Counted from the first letter of the stretch, positions 1 to 10,475 are shown. The stretch is DNA of 64,000 nucleotides from Phytoseiulus persimilis (GCA_037576195.1 CM075102.1:20704745-20768744), one strand, 5' to 3'. Numbers and translations: made by a program. The notes: a model not told the origin generated them from the letters alone.

Positions 1-355
1 ACGCCAGAGTACGTCTAGGGTTGGAACTAGTCGGAACGTCAGCGGCAGAGAAAACTTCTGCTGACATGTCCTCGGGCCCCTTCATCTCGGGGTCGAAATG
101 TCTGGGGCGGCCCTGTCCGAGGGCGGAAAGTTCTGGCTGAAACGTCATGGGTTGAGATCTGAGAAATTCTTCCGCTCGTGCGCAACTCACCCTTCTGCTG
201 ACATGTTTGAACTCGATTCCACGTCGAATGGAGAGTGTTGGTGTTGAGATTGATCATCTTAGAAGTGCCGCTCCCGCTTTTTCCGCGCGCTAGACCGCTG
301 AAGAGGAAATACGTACTACATGACAGATATTAGAAGAACTCTCTGTACAATCCAT

Positions 356-361
356 TTTATT
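356..361 (-). promoter_or_regulatory. poly(A) signal of the minus-strand gene ending at 411
   Basis: AATAAA on the minus strand, about 50 nt downstream of the TAG stop of the exon at 411-599. It implies a very short 3' UTR. Confidence 0.5.
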
Positions 362-410
362 GATCAAATCGTCTCGTCAGCCCATTTTTCTCATCCTCCT
401 CCTCGACCTT

Positions 411-599
411 CTACCAAACAATAGTGACCCTAAACGGAATACCACTGAAGGCCATCCTAGATAAGCTGATTGAAACTCCAGATGATATCCCTATTACCCT
501 CCCTTGCAGTTTCTCGACTTCCTTCGTGTTCTCCGCTATATCAGCTACTTGCAGCATCAAGTTCCCAGACAACACGTTGCTCTCGCTCAGACTTGACCC
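411..599 (-). CDS. Terminal coding exon of an unidentified minus-strand gene
   Basis: The minus strand reads 62 codons and a TAG stop after a TTACAG acceptor just upstream of base 599, entering in phase 0. The peptide begins GSSLSESNVLSGN and runs through an amphipathic helical stretch (VADIAENTKEVEKLQGR) to a hydrophobic end (FRVTIVW). An AATAAA lies about 50 nt after the stop. I do not recognise the family. Helix-rich, ordinary codon use, a plausible acceptor and a nearby poly(A) signal are the reasons for preferring it to the opposite frame. Upstream exons would lie beyond the GMP reductase copy at 758-1701, which would then sit in an intron of this gene. Confidence 0.45.
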   Translation of the reverse strand, partial: GSSLSESNVLSGNLMLQVADIAENTKEVEKLQGRVIGISSGVSISLSRMAFSGIPFRVTIVW

Positions 600-757
600 C
601 TGTAACATTCTCACAAGCAGACGGAATGCACAGTCAGTCGGTGGATGCAATCGTGCTGATTGCTGCACGCAGTCGTGGCGTCATCCACATGTGGGATTCG
701 AGTCAAGCTGTGAGCGCGTTCCCAGATCTTCCATCCTCAAACGGGCACAGGAACAAC

Positions 758-1701
758 ATGCCACACATTGACAACGATATCGAGTTGGACTTTCAAGATG
801 TGCCCCGTCGACCGAAACGGAGCGAACTCAGTTGGCGATCCCAGGTCGACGTGACGCGTACATTTAAGTTCCGCAACTCGGGAAGGGAGCTGACCCGAAT
901 CCCGATCGTCCTTGCTAACATGAACACAGTGGGGACTTTCGGAGTGGTCGTCGAGCCGTCCACAAGGACCACAGTCTCGAAGAGTGGATGCACTTCGCCA
1001 CGAGCTATCCAAAGACTGTGAAACATGTTGCAGTATCGACGGGGTCGGATTTCGAGAAGCTCGAGGACATTCTCAACACGATTCCTGGGATCGGAATGAT
1101 CTGTATCGATGTGGCCAGCGGATACTGCGAACCCTTCGCTAGTTTCGTTCGCCGAGTTCGAGAACAGATCGCGGCTCGAGTGATTCTAGCGGGCAACGTG
1201 GTGACGGGAGAGATGGTCGACGAGCTGATTCGCTGCGGAGCCGACATCGTCAAGGTTGGCATCGGACCGGGCTCTGTTTGCACAACTCATAAGAAGACCG
1301 GAGTTGGCTATCCTCAACTGGGCGCGGTGCTCGAGTGCGCCGACGCAGCTCACGGCCTCGGTGGCCACATCGTTTCCGACGGCGGATGCACGTGTCCCGG
1401 TGATGTTGCCAAGGCTTTCGGAGCCGGGGCCGACTTTGTTATGCTTGGAGGAATGCTCGCCGGCAATGAAGAAAGCGCCGGAGAGGTCGTCGAGAAGAAC
1501 GGGAAGAAGTTCAAACTCTTCTACGGCATGTCGTCGGCGACCGCAATGGCAAAGTACCATGGGGCCGTTGCAGAGTACCGCGCCTCTGAAGGCAAAACCG
1601 TCGAGATGCCGTACAAAGGTAGAGTCGAGCACACGATCCGCGACGTTCTCGGCGGCATACGCAGTGCATGCACGTATGTAGGAGCTGCTACCATAAATTA
1701 G
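758..1701 (+). pseudogene. GMP reductase retrocopy, frameshifted
   Basis: GMP reductase converts GMP to IMP with NADPH. The first frame starts at ATG 758 (MPHIDNDIELDFQDV) and runs through the conserved ANMNTVGTF at about 940. The rest, from [13 protein letters not shown] near 958 to the stop at 1701, is in another frame. Between them only 17 nt remain where the family has about 15 residues, so roughly 28 nt are deleted. The catalytic loop GPGSVCTT, the [19 protein letters not shown] phosphate-binding region and [11 protein letters not shown] are intact. No intron interrupts about 940 nt, which fits a processed copy. The C-terminus stops at VGAATIN, lacking the usual tail of about 20 residues. 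A 17-nt gap is too short to be an intron, so pseudogene is the simplest reading; an assembly error is the alternative. Confidence 0.8.
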
Positions 1702-2984
1702 CTTCCAAGACACACTACTTTTATACTTATGAGCCGTCAACTAAATGAAGTGTTCACGGGTAGAGAGGTTTGAGCAGTATCGTTACCGGTTTTTTGTTCC
1801 TTAACATCGGTGGAAGAAAGAGGTGTACCCTCGAAGAAGAGGAAATGAACGTTGGCCCCGCGAACTGATATTTGAGAAAGTTTTCCTCCGCCGCTCCACT
1901 TAGCTATACCTCTACAAGACTGGTGATAAGGAACGATGGAGCTCGGCTCTCAACCTGAAGAGCCGATCAGCTCGAGGCATCGTTCGAGCATCCGTCCAGT
2001 ATGCGGAGCCCGGAATCCGAAGTAGAAAATTGCCTCCAGTAAGGCGAGTCTCGATTGCAAATTTACCTTTCACGTGTGTTGGACAAAAACGTGTAATTCC
2101 CGAAACTTGGAGGAGAGTTCCGATTTCCACCTCGTTTACGTAAAACTCCGACGCTGAGTAAGATGGGGAATTCTGAATCCTTCCGCCGACGCTTTTGCTA
2201 TAAGAGGCATTTCGCCGAGGTCTGGGAATGGAGAAGTGAAAGGATGGCTGGATCTCACCCGTTAGCTCATTCGAAAGCACGTGTTGATACACGTCCGAAC
2301 TGGGGAATCCACTATTTGATCACACTTCGGCCACGTAGTGCGAACGAGGCCGAATCGGGTAAGCGACGTTCGAACATGTGCGGTGGCCTCCCATCAAGGA
2401 GAGTTTCCTGTAGCTATGGTTTTGCCGTTTCGTCGTCGAGCCGGTTTGGGTTTCGACAAGGAGGTTGCTTTGATGTTCGGTCGAGCAAGGAGAGGTTCTA
2501 GGAATTGCAAACATCTCAGTAAGAGAGGAGGACTCGGCTAGAGCTCCTCCGAATCCGAGATGGGCACTAGGAGAATCATGTATTCCGAGTGAATGGGGCA
2601 AATGAAGACAAACAGAAGGCCTGAACTTGTCCTCATTGCTGTAGGGATCGCGAAAACCAAAGTTGTAGCAATAGAGGGACTCGAAACTTCGAGAATTCCG
2701 GTCAACTTGGAAAATCTCGTGTTGGCCAGATATATGTTCGTCAGGTGCGCCCATGTGGAACGAAGCCTTCGAACACGAGTGCAACACAAACTGGTTTCCG
2801 TACGGAAACAGCTGATGGAGTCCGGATACCCTAAAATCCCCCAAGTAACGAACTCTTCATTTCGCCAGCTTATCCCTCAGGTAACGGACCTCTCAGCTAA
2901 CGGACTTCAAGTCGTTGGCCTGTATAATGTGAACGAAAATTCAGAACGAGTATCGTTGTAGGGAACAGGAAGCCCCGAACATCC
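1702..2984. other. No gene recognised
   Basis: Open frames of 120-174 codons occur on both strands between 2160 and 2960, but none matches a family I know and none has convincing splice or poly(A) context. Confidence 0.4.
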
Positions 2985-3310
2985 GCCAGGTCGATCTGAC
3001 CAGACTTTTTGGGGTCCGTGCAGGTGATTTTGGGATCGATCTGACCATATTTGTGGGGGTCCGTGGTGGTGAATCTTGGAGTCCAGGGGCTGCTCCAGAA
3101 TACTTTTGCTCCAAATACCAAAATTGTTCCGAATACCACCGCTCTAGACTTCCAAAATTATGGTGAGATCGACCTCGGAGTCCCCCCCTCTTTATTTCTG
3201 AGAGTACGGTAGTTCTCCCACACCTTTCATGAGAAAAAAAGAGGCGGTACCGGGATCTGTCTCAGCACACTCTTCGGAGTCTGGGGAGGTGATTCCGGGG
3301 TCGATTCTAA
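2985..3310 (-). repeat. Degenerate copies of the ~47-bp minisatellite family
   Basis: Units such as GATCTGACCA and GGTGATT..GG(A/G)TCGAT recur at about 2990-3080 and again near 3280-3305. They match, in reverse orientation, the array at 10484-11300. Confidence 0.55.
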
Positions 3311-3885
3311 GCGCATTCGAAAGGGTCATGCATGACGGCCTCAGCTTCAATCTGGCCTACACGTAATCAACTCCTGTGGAAGGGGAACATTTTGCAACGC
3401 TAATCCGAGATTTCCGAAGTTGGGTTGCCCCGAGTAGAGGATGAACTTGATCCAGAGACTACGCAAATAGAGTTTATCTCGAGTCGCACTGTAAAACCCG
3501 ATTCTCGACACACTGGCGCGATTCCATTCATATTCTGATCACAGAAGGATCCAGAAAGAAAAATTGACCCTCTTTCCCGCAGTTAGTCATCAGGATGAAA
3601 GAGAGGACGAGAATTCCCGAGCTCAATCCGCCATCCTGTGTCAGTGAAGACCCCGGTGATGCAGTCGGAGAAGTTCCACAAATCATTGAGGGCCTGTGAA
3701 TGATGTGCTGTTTTCTCCGCGATGTAGCAAGGGGCTGTTCTAGCTTCGTCACGCAAAGTTCTCGCATGAATCCGAGCGATCGGCTATCGAATGACGAAGT
3801 GCTCTCTACTGGCAGGCGCGTCCCGAGGAGAGCGACGCTCACACATCAGAACTCACTTCGTTGTGATAGAGATATATCTCTCGCC
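3311..3885. other. No gene recognised
   Basis: No coding, RNA or transposon signal that I can support. Confidence 0.3.
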
Positions 3886-3889
3886 GCGT

Positions 3890-3985
3890 CAGTAGATTTG
3901 AGCGCAGGAACGATTCGAGCGCAGGATCGATTTGAGCGCAGTTTATTTGACCGAGATCGATCAGAGCGCAGTTGATTTGAGCGCT
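3890..3985 (+). repeat. Short degenerate tandem repeat (GATTTGAGCGCAG)
   Basis: GATTTGAGCGCAG and variants (GATTCGAGCGCAG, GATCAGAGCGCAG) recur five to six times at 16-30 nt spacing, just upstream of the receptor ORF. Confidence 0.6.
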
Positions 3986-4155
3986 TCATTTTTTCAAAAC
4001 ATCGGAGGCGACGCCCCTCTCCGGACAGGGAGTTGAGTCAACATCACGTCACGACGAGCATCCTGCAGCGAGTTCTTTGCTTAGCGTAACGCAGAGTTCT
4101 CCATTGGAACGGCAATATCGGCCGAAGCTCAGAGCTGTCGGGTCCTTCAAGGTGT

Positions 4156-5103
4156 ATGAAAGCGCTCACTCTATTCCGTTTGTTGTGTGGACCGAGATGG
4201 CGTCCGATGACTCGGGCTATATGGACGGCCATGGAAAGTGTGTGCCTTATTTTTCATGTGTACCTCATTTCAAAACCATCTCGCTGGAATTTCAGCGGCG
4301 TCATGCATACTATCGCGAATTCACTGCCAATCTTCGTCGGTGCATTGTCGCGGAGATGGGTTCTACGGAACCAGAATGATCTCGAGAGGTTTTTCATGGT
4401 GACACGCCGTCAAGTCACCGCTGCTGAGCTATCACTAGGTGTGCTGTATATTCTTATGATGGTGGTATCGTATGTTTTCCCGATCACAAACTCTATTGCA
4501 AGGAAAAAATATATTGAGCTGGCTTTCTGGCCGTTCATAGTTACCCTAACCGCATTCCGCTTCATATGGATCAACTTCATTCTAACGCTGTTCTTCGTTG
4601 ACCTGGCCACAACCCTGCGAAGCTTCAACTCAAGGCAGCATCTGGAGACCTACAAACGCTGTTGTAGGTTGCTGGAGTCGACGAATGCTCTTCTAAAAAA
4701 TCTCCATGACTGGCTTCTGTTGTTCTCGGTATTTTACATCGTAAATCTGGGATCCACGGCCACGTTCTCGAAGTGCGACGTTCACCGCAATGTCACTTTT
4801 TATAGTTTCGGTATCGGGATACCACACGCTGTAATGATATATTTGGGAAACCGCATCAGAACTGTTATGTACGAGAAGAGAGCTCGAGTCCGTTGGATGT
4901 GGGTTAAGGAAACCGTTCCCGTTCGTGAAGTCTTCACCTTAATGAGCCACCAGAATGCTTTGGGACTCAGATGGATGGCCGATTCGGAGCACATGAATTT
5001 CGCCAGTGACTTCGCCGTGATCTCGACTGTTATTGCCTACGCAAGCCTCATTCTGACTACACCACTCTTGACCGAAGTTAGCTACCATGATCCCTATTGC
5101 TGA
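4156..5103 (+). CDS. Gustatory-receptor-like 7TM protein
   Basis: Intronless ORF of 315 codons. Hydrophobic segments fall at about residues 20-38, 48-65, 92-112, 120-150, 186-206, 218-235 and 283-303, fitting seven membrane spans. Between spans 4 and 5 is a charged, Leu-rich cytoplasmic loop (TYKRCCRLLESTNALLKNL), typical of arthropod gustatory receptors, which act as ligand-gated cation channels in chemosensory neuron membranes. Span 7 is present, but the usual C-terminal TYxxxxxQF is not; the protein ends SYHDPYC. At 315 aa it is shorter than the usual 370-450. The frame stays open upstream of the ATG for at least 50 nt, so an N-terminal exon may be missing. It could be intact but divergent, or a C-terminally decayed copy. 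Family assignment rests on topology and the loop, not on a search. Confidence 0.65.
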   Translation: MKALTLFRLLCGPRWRPMTRAIWTAMESVCLIFHVYLISKPSRWNFSGVMHTIANSLPIFVGALSRRWVLRNQNDLERFFMVTRRQVTAAELSLGVLYILMMVVSYVFPITNSIARKKYIELAFWPFIVTLTAFRFIWINFILTLFFVDLATTLRSFNSRQHLETYKRCCRLLESTNALLKNLHDWLLLFSVFYIVNLGSTATFSKCDVHRNVTFYSFGIGIPHAVMIYLGNRIRTVMYEKRARVRWMWVKETVPVREVFTLMSHQNALGLRWMADSEHMNFASDFAVISTVIAYASLILTTPLLTEVSYHDPYC

Positions 5104-5540
5104 GATCGGATTTCCTGAAGTAGTGAAGATAGCCTCCTCTGATAGGTCCATTCGGCCCGATTGTGCAGGGCTGGAAAGGGGACTTCCGAAGTTTCACGGG
5201 CATACATGCTGAAGGCAGTACAGCAACGGTGATCTATAAAATTATACAATACCTTTTGCGGCCCGTGGTCCAACTGGCTCCACTCCGGGAATGACGTGGC
5301 CTACCCCAAGCTCGTGTTTCCGAACCTTCGATGACAAACAGAGACCAAACGATTATCAGGCATATGTGGATTCATCTAATAATTTATTATCGATGCATGC
5401 CTCTTTCGCTTATCGTCACCGATTACCTATGGATTTCGACTCTTAAAAAAAACTGCACGAATGAGAACTTTCTGTTAAATGCTACACAGGGATGGAGTTG
5501 TCGTCGAGGCGAGTAGGGCGGCAGCAGGAGGGAACTGGGT
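5104..5540. other. No gene recognised
   Basis: AT-richer spacer after the receptor ORF. No poly(A) signal of the AATAAA type was seen close to the stop at 5103. Confidence 0.3.
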
Positions 5541-5544
5541 AGTG

Positions 5545-6105
5545 TGCACCCATTCGCCTGAAAGCCTATTGGACAGGAAACCAATCCGCCCGAGAACCTC
5601 ATTGCCCGAATACCCATTGGCCCAAGTTCTTCGAGAGCTTCGTTGGCGGGAGCGAAGCCCCCACACGCAGCGGTTATCCCGACGAGAGTTGAGACTCGGA
5701 ATCACTCCCATGGTCTCCATGTACCCCGAAGTCGGAATTATCTTCAATTGTGAATTCGAATCCGAATCTGCAACCGACACCAGCTCCGAATCCGAGTTGG
5801 ATCGTCGAATCCGGATCGTGCCCATCTCTGCATTCAAGTTCCGATTCCAATTTGCCGAGCTCTTGGAAGTTTGAGTGCGGGAATTTTGAATTCCCGGTAC
5901 TACCGCGGACCCGTTTCTATTTGGCTGCCTCTCCGCGGGATCAGCGCTGGGCGTAGAAGCTTCGCTTGCCTAGAAAGTACGCTATTTTCTGGGCCAGAGG
6001 GTTTCTAGGCCAATAGGGTTACAGGTTTCAGGCCTTCGGGTTCCCAGGCGAAAAGGGTTCCGAGCCGATTGGTTCCCAGGCTGATAGGGTTTCAGGCCCG
6101 AAGAG
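5545..6105. repeat. Two inverted clusters of a GGGTTTCAGGCC-like short repeat
   Basis: At about 5985-6105 the plus strand carries repeated variants of GGGTTTCAGGCC and GGGTTCCCAGGC with a GGCCAATAGGG motif, about 15-20 nt apart. At about 5550-5640 the same motifs occur on the minus strand (GGGCCAATGGG, GGTTCTCGGGCGGATTGG). The arms flank about 345 nt of unassigned sequence. Confidence 0.55.
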
Positions 6106-6109
6106 GGCA

Positions 6110-7190
6110 AGGTGGAGGAAACTCATTGACAGCCTCAGAAAGGACATATGGGGACTGCCCTCCAAGATCGTCCGTTAGAAGATTTGCCAGCCATGACTGC
6201 AAGTTTCAAGATGACGTCGGAAGCGATCCACGAAGCGGTGATGACTCCCTCCCTGAGGGCGCCGGACTTCGGCAGAGAGTTCATCACCAAACGAGACGGG
6301 GAAATCCCGCTGGTAACCACCACGGAGGTGGAAGCAGCCGCCGACCGAATAGCACCTCGTGAAGCCTCCGAACCAGACGGTATCCCTGCCGAGGTCACAA
6401 AACTATTCTCGAAGCTCTTGGAGAGGGGAATCTCTCCTCAGCGATGGAGAATTGTCAAAGTCGTCCTCATCCCCAAGCAAATGACAGAAACAGACCCATC
6501 TGCTTGCTCAGCACGGCCGCAAAGGGAGTGGAAGATTACAATCAACCGGAGACTGCAGAACGAACTTGAGGAAGGCGGAAGCATTTCGGAGAACCAGTTT
6601 GGTTTCCGACAAGGTCGCTCTACGATGACGGCAATCGAGAGGGTGAACGAGATCGTCTCCGAAGAGATGAGCTGTCCGCTGAGTAGTAGACGACAGTGTT
6701 ACTGTTCTTCTGAACGTTCGGAACGCGTTCAAGTCCATACAGCTGAAAGTAATCCATGATAGCCCCAGGTCCAAAGAGGTATCTCCATACCTTAGGAGGA
6801 TCCTGGCATCGTACCTGAGCCAGCGATGGATACAAGGCGAGAGAGAGCATCTCCACGAAATGTCGGCGGAAGTGCCCCAGGGATCCATCCTCGGACCCAC
6901 TTTCGGAACGCCGCGTACGACGGCGTACTCAGAACGGAGATGTCGGCGGGCGCCACGACGATTGGACATGCCGATGATCTGGCACTTGTGGTACGAGCAA
7001 AGACCACAGAAGAGCTCGAAAAATTTGTGCCCGCCGACCTGGATATTATTGTGGGTTGGATGCAAGCTAACAAATTCGATCTGGCACCGGAGAAGACAGA
7101 AGCCGTGATGTTCATCAGGAAAAGAACCGACAGAACCATCGAAAGCGTTTCGTCGCAGAGGAATTGCCTCAAGAATGGCAGCAGTATCAT
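6110..7190 (+). pseudogene. R1-clade LINE reverse transcriptase fragment
   Basis: Non-LTR reverse transcriptase spread over three frames. Frame at 6148-6660 has SEPDGIPAEVTKLF, RRLQNELEEGGSISENQFGF and RQGRSTMTAIERV, which are conserved RT blocks. Frame near 6860 has EVPQGSILGPTF. Frame near 6900-7143 has the catalytic block as GHADDLALVV, followed by GWMQANKFDLAPEKTEAVMF, the R1/I-like region after the palm. The usual YADD is HADD here. Two frame changes and the altered motif show it is dead. The 5' endonuclease and 3' end are missing. Confidence 0.85.
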
Positions 7191-7717
7191 TAGAGCCTTT
7201 TGGTGCAGAGCAGGGAATGGTGGAAGCTGTATTTCCGGTCCTCGTGCTGAGATTTCGCCGTGGGCAACCGGAATTCCTCACCCAGGGTTCGCCACCGCTG
7301 CAGGACAACACCGACAGCTCTTCCCCGTTGACGAGGGCTAAGGACCGATAGTGGAGTGTCGAGTGTTCATTTTGTTTTGGACCTTTGGCGAGTTCCGCGA
7401 AGGCGCTGTTTTTTCTTGAAAAAGTCGCTGTGGAAGTTCCTTACTTCGCACAGAGATAGGACTGGGACACATCATATCTAGTACTTGACTGCTGGGACTT
7501 CTTTGCTTATGTTGACACTCACGGTCCCGTGTGGTAACTCTCTGCTGATGTTATATCTTGACTAGACTTTTACCCTCACATAGCCGTACTTGGTGGGCTG
7601 CCAACGTTCGACTCGGTGGAACTCGACGCGGCAGAGCTCCGGTGCTGTTAGCGGATGATCATTGGCTTCGCTCCTTTTCGCAACTCAATCATACCAGGCC
7701 GGGTACAATGTGATGTT
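7191..7717. other. No gene recognised
   Basis: Spacer between the LINE fragment and the outer hAT element; may contain decayed LINE 3' sequence. Confidence 0.3.
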
Positions 7718-7911
7718 TAGACATGGAGGTTTCAGGGACAATGCCATAAATGCCTGAAACTGCCTATATCCCTTTGTTTTGCCTTTTTGAACGTTTCGTC
7801 TGGAATTCTGCCTATTTGTCGATTTTATGGACCGAGAAATACATTGAACGCGTCCTCGATCTCGTGAGCGCACGTTCGACGCGCGCTCGATGAACTCACG
7901 AGGCCCATAGT

Positions 7912-8814
7912 CAGGGCTGGATTTACCATCAGGCATTTTGGGCTAGAGTCTAGGGCGGCACATTCAGAGGGGCGGCTTTTTCGGGAAAATTCGAAAAAAC
8001 GATTCAGAATCTACGGAACGGGAGCGGATTTGAATCAGCGAATGGTTTGCGAAAGAGGAAGCGGGAACGACATTTCGACGAAAGCGGAGAAGATGGAGAA
8101 GCTGAGCTCAACACGGAGAAGAAATTGGAAAACCGCGTGTTCTTCATCATAGTCAACATTTTCATCACAGAGTTGAGCCGGAGGGAGAGTCCATACGATC
8201 GCGCTTTTAAAACCTTCGGAGTCTTCTTCAACTTCCGCACTGTGTCCGCCTCAGAAATCAAAGATGGGGCAATGAGATTCATTCAGCATACCACAACTAT
8301 GAAGCGGGAGAAATCGTTGAGGAACTTTGGCACCTTGAATAATTCGTCGCCGTGAAGAAAAAAGAATTTCGGAACCTCAATAAAGTGTGCGAGGCAATGA
8401 GAACCGGTGACCTCTCAGACATCTTCCCAAACGTAGATATCGCATTCAGAGTCTACATGACCACGCCGGTAAGCAATGGCACGGCAGGGAGATCGTTCTC
8501 GTGCCTGAAACGGGTCAAATATTTCATTCGGTCAACGACGGCGGAGAGACGATTCAACGACTGGGCGCTGCTGACTATCGAGTGCGGAATGGCAAATCTG
8601 ACTCCAGAAGAAGAGGTGATAAAAATATATGAAATTCAGACGCAAAGTGTTAATAGAGAAACGCACAACGGAGCCTCATGAAGATCCGAATTCCCGAATT
8701 TCTTAACAGGATGAGATCATTGATTTCGGACACGCTTGGAAAAGCGGTAATTCTTTCCAGACATGGGGCGGCTTTTCTCGGGTCTAAGCGCTGCGATTTC
8801 TCAAATCCGGCCCT
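7912..8814 (+). mobile_element. Inner hAT element (ZMYM1-like type) nested in the outer one
   Basis: The left end CAGGGCTGGATTT (7912), with GGGCGGC about 40 nt in, pairs with the right end read in reverse (AGGGCCGGATTTGAG and GCCGCCCCAT). It carries the transposase remnant at 8047-8681. I see no matching 8-bp duplication at its flanks (CCCATAGT against TTGCACTT), so the exact ends are uncertain. Confidence 0.65.
8047..8681 (+). pseudogene. hAT transposase C-terminal fragment, frameshifted
   Basis: Two frames. The first (8047-8355) has RKRKRERHFDESGEDGEAEL and LSRRESPYDRAFKTFGVFFN, resembling the RNase H-fold region of ZMYM1/hAT-like proteins. The second (8352-8681) has the hAT dimerisation block: PVSNGTAGRSFSCLKRVK, then IRSTTAERRFNDWALLTIE. 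The frame change near 8352, with a stop in the first frame, makes it non-functional. The N-terminal BED finger and first catalytic Asp are absent. Confidence 0.8.
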
Positions 8815-8948
8815 TTGCACTTGTTTTCAGCACGCCGTGCTGGCTGGGAGCCAGCTCGCTCTTCGACTCTTCCTTAACAGTCGTCTCACATGAATTCAAC
8901 TTTTAGCAATGCTCAAACAAACTGAGTCAAGGGAACGATATGAGCGCT

Positions 8949-9116
8949 GAGCTCTCGATTTCTCCGCCAACCGATCTTGCGTCGTTTGAGTTTGCCCCTT
9001 TAGCCAGTGTGAATGTAGAGCGGTCGTTTTCTCGCTTCGAGTCTCTGCTCTCACACCGCAGATATCGGTTGACTCCGGACAATGCAAAGCTTCAAATAGC
9101 TCCAATGTGCAATTAG
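8949..9116 (+). pseudogene. hAT transposase dimerisation-domain fragment of the outer element
   Basis: Reads TDLASFEFAPLASVNVERSF followed by SRFESLLSHRRYRLTPDN and stops at TAG 9114-9116. The VERSFSR block is the conserved hAT dimerisation motif. It is a different hAT family from the fragment at 8352-8681. Only the last ~55 codons survive. Confidence 0.75.
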
Positions 9117-9715
9117 GAGCTGCAGGATTAGCAAGGTTCAAGCTTTTACCTCCATCATGATAATATGGCTCCCTTTCTCCGAAGTCTTGACGCCCCTTCC
9201 AACATTTTCGCCGCATGTTTCAGCAAGTGTGAATGCCTATTTTGTGGATTTTCAGTGCCTTTTCCGGAATTTTTGATGCGTTTTTGCCTGCCTTTCCTCA
9301 AGTTTTTCAGTGCCTGAAACCCCCATCTCTAGTGATGAAGTTGTATGTTGAACTGTTTGCTTTTGAGTTTGCGGAACATACTGTATAATGATGATAATTG
9401 GAAAAAAGATAACACCCCAATCTACTCGGTCTTGATCTTTTTAACGATCTGACCCAAAATCAATTCCATGAAGGAGAGGAATCAAACATCACGACTTTTC
9501 CTAATCCGCCACGCACAGAGTTTAATGGAGATTATGGAGGTTTTTTAACCAGGTTCGAGGATGTACTCAAAACGGGAATACCGATATGTATTTCGCTCCC
9601 CAACCGTCGGTGAATCCTGCTGCTCTGATCGGAGTCTGCTGTGCGATATCTCTCAAATGCTCTGGATGCACGAGACTATCTTCTCATTCGGTCGATTGTT
9701 ACGTGTTGTCATGGT

Positions 9716-9802
9716 CAGATAGACTCCGCAGTCACCTCCTTAGAATCCGAAAAGTATGGTCGGGTCGATCCTGGAATCACTTCCACAGAGCCCGGAAAGC
9801 AT
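9716..9802 (+). repeat. Left part of the 47-bp minisatellite array
   Basis: Units of the form ..TCACCTCC..GAAAAGTATGGTC..GTCGATCCTGGAATCAC. The array is interrupted by the hAT element at 9811-10475 and resumes at 10484. Confidence 0.7.
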
Positions 9803-9810
9803 GGTTAGAC

Positions 9811-10475
9811 CAGGGGTTCGCAAACTGACCGTATCGACCCCTGAGCAATTCTCTCAGCTCGTGTGGACCCCTCCTAGTATGAGCCTCAATAACTGAAATT
9901 CAGGATGCACGAGGATTAGATTCAAAGTCTCTCTCTTGGGCATAATTCAGATCCGGCGGCACGTGTTCTCAATGAGATGTGTTTATTCGATGTGACGAAG
10001 CCCAATTCTTCGAGTTTTGCTCTAGAGCGGTAATCAGCCGCAGACAGCCACGTTCAGCGATGGCCATCCTCTTTCTGGTCTTGATAACAATATTGACTGC
10101 TGCATTGGAGCCTCTCTCTGCCAGATATGAGGATGGAAAAGCGATGGAACACCTTCTCGCGATCGCCCATAGTGATGGATATGTGATATGAGGCGCCTAA
10201 ACCGATCGGGGATGAGAGCTGCTGTTTTCTACCGCCGACATGGCCCGAGTATTCAGAGCAGAAGCTGCTTGTACCTTTTCTAGAAGATTATAGCAGAAAG
10301 CATAGGTCCAACAAACTGAGGAAAACAGAGTGAAACGTGGGCAATTTTCCTGGTGAATGTGGCCGTGAACCTTTCCGTCGACTCATCAACCCCATTTTCC
10401 CTGCGAACTCCGTAGACCCCCTGGGAAATGATATCGGCCCCCGGGGGTCTATATAGGCCACATTGGGAACCCCTG
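9811..10475. mobile_element. Short hAT element inserted in the minisatellite, 8-bp duplication preserved
   Basis: The left TIR CAGGGGTTCGCAAACT starts at 9811. The right end read in reverse is CAGGGGTTCCCAATGTG and closes at 10475. The flanks are GGTTAGAC (9803-9810) and GGTTGGAC (10476-10483), 7 of 8 identical. At 665 bp it is too short for a full transposase and no transposase motif is recognisable, so it is probably a non-autonomous or internally deleted copy. Confidence 0.85.

Larger units (their letters stand above)
7718..9331 (+). mobile_element. Outer hAT element with TIRs and near-perfect 8-bp duplication
   Basis: The left end TAGACATGGAGGTTTCAGG (7718) pairs with the reverse complement of the right end, TAGAGATGGGGGTTTCAGG (ending 9331). 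The flanks are GTGATGTT (7710-7717) and GTGATGAA (9332-9339), 6 of 8 matching, as expected of an aged 8-bp hAT duplication. Inside, transposase remains at 8949-9116. A second hAT element (7912 to about 8814) is inserted in it, so the outer element itself is only about 0.7 kb. Confidence 0.75.

Noticed and set aside
2320-2961. Long frames on both strands (174 and 122 codons)
   Set aside because: No family resemblance, no splice or poly(A) context, and the two frames overlap on opposite strands.
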